A DNA stretch of 64,000 nucleotides from an uncultured Eubacteriales bacterium (GTDB lineage Bacteria; Bacillota; Clostridia; Christensenellales; Aristaeellaceae): assembly GCA_902789795.1 (NCBI GenBank), contig CADAPM010000005.1:62001-126000 (forward strand), read 5' to 3'. Both the position numbers and the translations under genes were made by a program. Of this stretch, positions 62,729 to 64,000 are shown one piece after another. A model generated the notes under the pieces. The model ran no database searches. It saw only the letters and a program-made list of their open reading frames with translations, and had not been told where the DNA came from. Position 1 is the stretch's first letter. Each line of letters opens with the position of its first letter.

Positions 62729-63672
62729 GTCTCTCCCTCCTCCGGCGTTCCTTCCGTCAGGGCCGACAGGAAGAGCTCCTCCAGTTCGCTTTTGACCGGA
62801 CTTAAGCGCATCAGCACCGTTCCCGTCTTCGCCAGCGCCTGGGAAAGCTCCCGCTCCATGGGCGCGTCAAAGCTGCCGGTGATCAGCGCCCCGGTGATGC
62901 CCGGCGTCCGGGCGGGCAGCAGCTCCGCCCGAGTGACCGAGGGCAGATGCTGAAACAGCTGTTCCGCCGCCTCCCGGCCCATGGCGATCTCGGCCCGCAG
63001 CGTCCGTTCCGACTGCCCTTCCTCGCTGATCCGGAGGTCCTTGATGAGCCTTCCGTGCTCCAGCATCAGCGCCCGGGTGCACAGGCCGTCCAGGTCCCTC
63101 AGGATGTGGGTGGACAGGATCACCAGCTTTTCCTTCGCCAGGTCATGGATCAGGCTGCGGATTTCCCGGATCTGCACCGGGTCCAGACCGGTGGTGGGCT
63201 CGTCCAGGAGCACCACCTCGGGATCCCCGGCCAGGGCGGCGGCGATGCCTACGCGCTGGCGGTAGCCCTTGGAAAGGTTACCGACCCGGCGATGAAGCAC
63301 GTCAGCGATACCCGTTTTTTCAGCCAACTCGCCCAAATGCCGTTCCTCATCCTCCGGCACGACACCCTTTAAGCGGCAGACGAACTTCAATTGCTCTCCG
63401 ACCGTCATCTCATCATACAGCCCCGGCTTTTCCGGCAGGTAGCCGATCAGGGGCCTGGTCTTTTCCGGCTCCCACAATACGTCACAGCCGTTGACCTCCA
63501 CCGTCCCGGAAGACGGGGCCAGCCGTCCCGCCAGGATATTGAGCAGCGTCGTTTTCCCCGCGCCGTTCTGGCCGATCAGGCCCACCAGCTCCGCGCTGCC
63601 GCAGGCAAAGCTCACGTCCAGGAGCGCCTGCTTTTCCCCGTATTTTTTACTGACCGCATCTACTGACAGCAT
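62725..63672 (-). CDS. ABC-2 type transporter ATPase, GldA-like
   Basis: 315 residues. Walker A GQNGAGKTTLLN, Q-loop YLPEKPGLYDEMTV, signature LSKGYRQRVGIAAAL, Walker B VVLLDEPTTGLDP and switch STHIL. The C-terminal part from about 220 is typical of GldA/NatA-like ATPases. GGGAGG sits directly on an ATG at 63678; the ATG at 63672, six bases after it, is taken as the start. It energises the permease downstream and is the first gene of the four. Confidence 0.93.
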   Translation of the reverse strand: MLSVDAVSKKYGEKQALLDVSFACGSAELVGLIGQNGAGKTTLLNILAGRLAPSSGTVEVNGCDVLWEPEKTRPLIGYLPEKPGLYDEMTVGEQLKFVCRLKGVVPEDEERHLGELAEKTGIADVLHRRVGNLSKGYRQRVGIAAALAGDPEVVLLDEPTTGLDPVQIREIRSLIHDLAKEKLVILSTHILRDLDGLCTRALMLEHGRLIKDLRISEEGQSERTLRAEIAMGREAAEQLFQHLPSVTRAELLPARTPGITGALITGSFDAPMERELSQALAKTGTVLMRLSPVKSELEELFLSALTEGTPEEGET

Positions 63673-63686
63673 GTCCATCCTCCCGG

Positions 63687-64000
63687 TCATTGCAGCGCCG
63701 CTTTCAGGAGCCACAGGATCAGCAGATGGCCCGGATAGGCGATATAGCTGAGCCAAGCCGGGTGCCGCCTGGACCAGCCGATGGGGAACAGGATCAAGGG
63801 CAGGCTCAGCACCGCGAAATTCTGCAGCCGGAACACGGCAGAATAGAACGAAGAGGAATAAGCAGTCAGCGTCTTGAGCCCCGTAAGGTCGAGCCCGAAA
63901 AGATGATTGAGCAGGGAGGTGCCCTCGCCCCAGAACAAGCAGAAGGCCACCATGGTGCCGATCAGCGCATGTTTCGTATCCTTGGCCAGGTAAAGCAGGA
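63687..64000 (-). CDS. TraX-family membrane protein, C-terminal part (5' end off the window)
   Basis: 104 residues are visible and the frame is open to the right edge, so the N-terminus is missing. Hydrophobic helices with an end reading PIGWSRRHPAWLSYIAYPGHLLILWLL fit TraX-like proteins, whose C-terminus has (F/Y)YP-x-H-LL-x-L-x-L. TraX was first seen as a pilin N-acetylation factor of the F plasmid; chromosomal copies in Clostridia are probable acyltransferase-like membrane proteins. It stops 14 bases before the ABC ATPase, so it may be in the same transcript. Confidence 0.72.
   Translation of the reverse strand, partial: LLYLAKDTKHALIGTMVAFCLFWGEGTSLLNHLFGLDLTGLKTLTAYSSSFYSAVFRLQNFAVLSLPLILFPIGWSRRHPAWLSYIAYPGHLLILWLLKAALQ

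Overview
The window looks like a chromosomal segment of a GC-rich member of the Clostridia (Bacillota). The case rests on a ctsR-clpC pair behind a canonical CtsR operator, a T-box leader, YqeK/RsfS, DegV and RDD proteins, family-1 sugar-type ABC transporters, strong AGGAGG ribosome binding sites and frequent TTG/GTG starts. Signal peptides of the MKKL(x)n type and SH3/MucBP-rich surface proteins fit a gut or rumen Clostridia lineage, but the genus cannot be named from this sequence. No rRNA, tRNA, CRISPR array, phage or transposase gene was seen.

Layout. 1-1.4 kb (+): end of a probable NadD-YqeK fusion, rsfS and a cysteine-less ArsC-like protein. 1.5-4.4 kb (-): degV, ridA, a secreted unknown and a polysaccharide deacetylase. 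4.6-9.2 kb (+): zinc-ribbon membrane protein, ybaB, recR, rmuC and a phasin-like helical protein. 9.3-11.2 kb (+): a T-box-controlled sodium:solute symporter. 11.3-12.1 kb (-): an amidohydrolase. 12.2-19.7 kb (+): RDD protein, then a complete sugar-type ABC transporter (ATPase, two permeases, binding protein), a secreted thermonuclease-like protein and a secreted OB-repeat protein. 20.0-27.4 kb (-): two tandem DHH phosphoesterases, an OB-type secreted protein and a second, paralogous ABC transporter, mirroring the first. 27.6-38.7 kb (-): a long envelope cluster with two SH3-rich surface proteins, a CHAP/peptidoglycan-binding protein, a HlyD-like membrane protein, FtsH and a voltage-gated-type K+ channel. 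38.7-44.5 kb (+): an AT-richer segment with an iron/polyamine-type ABC importer, an SGNH esterase and an alkaline-phosphatase-superfamily enzyme, probably acquired. 44.5-50.5 kb (+): rpsB, tsf, pyrH, prfC, typA. 50.6-54.4 kb (-): ctsR, clpC and a membrane protein. 54.6-59.0 kb (+): two CobW-type GTPases (one very His-rich), an alpha/beta hydrolase, an RseC-like protein, thioredoxin, a structured noncoding RNA with its own promoter, and a zinc-ribbon protein. 59.0-64 kb (-): a Gld-like ABC-2 system with a DUF4340 protein and the end of a TraX-family protein.

Three parts stand out. First, two inverted paralogous ABC operons flank a secreted nuclease, OB proteins and a DHH nanoRNase pair, which suggests nucleic-acid scavenging. 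Second, an AT-rich cassette couples import with an esterase and an unusual phosphodiesterase-like enzyme. Third, a roughly 200-nt structured RNA sits behind a near-consensus promoter. Functions are read from motifs seen by eye in the translations; no database search was run.
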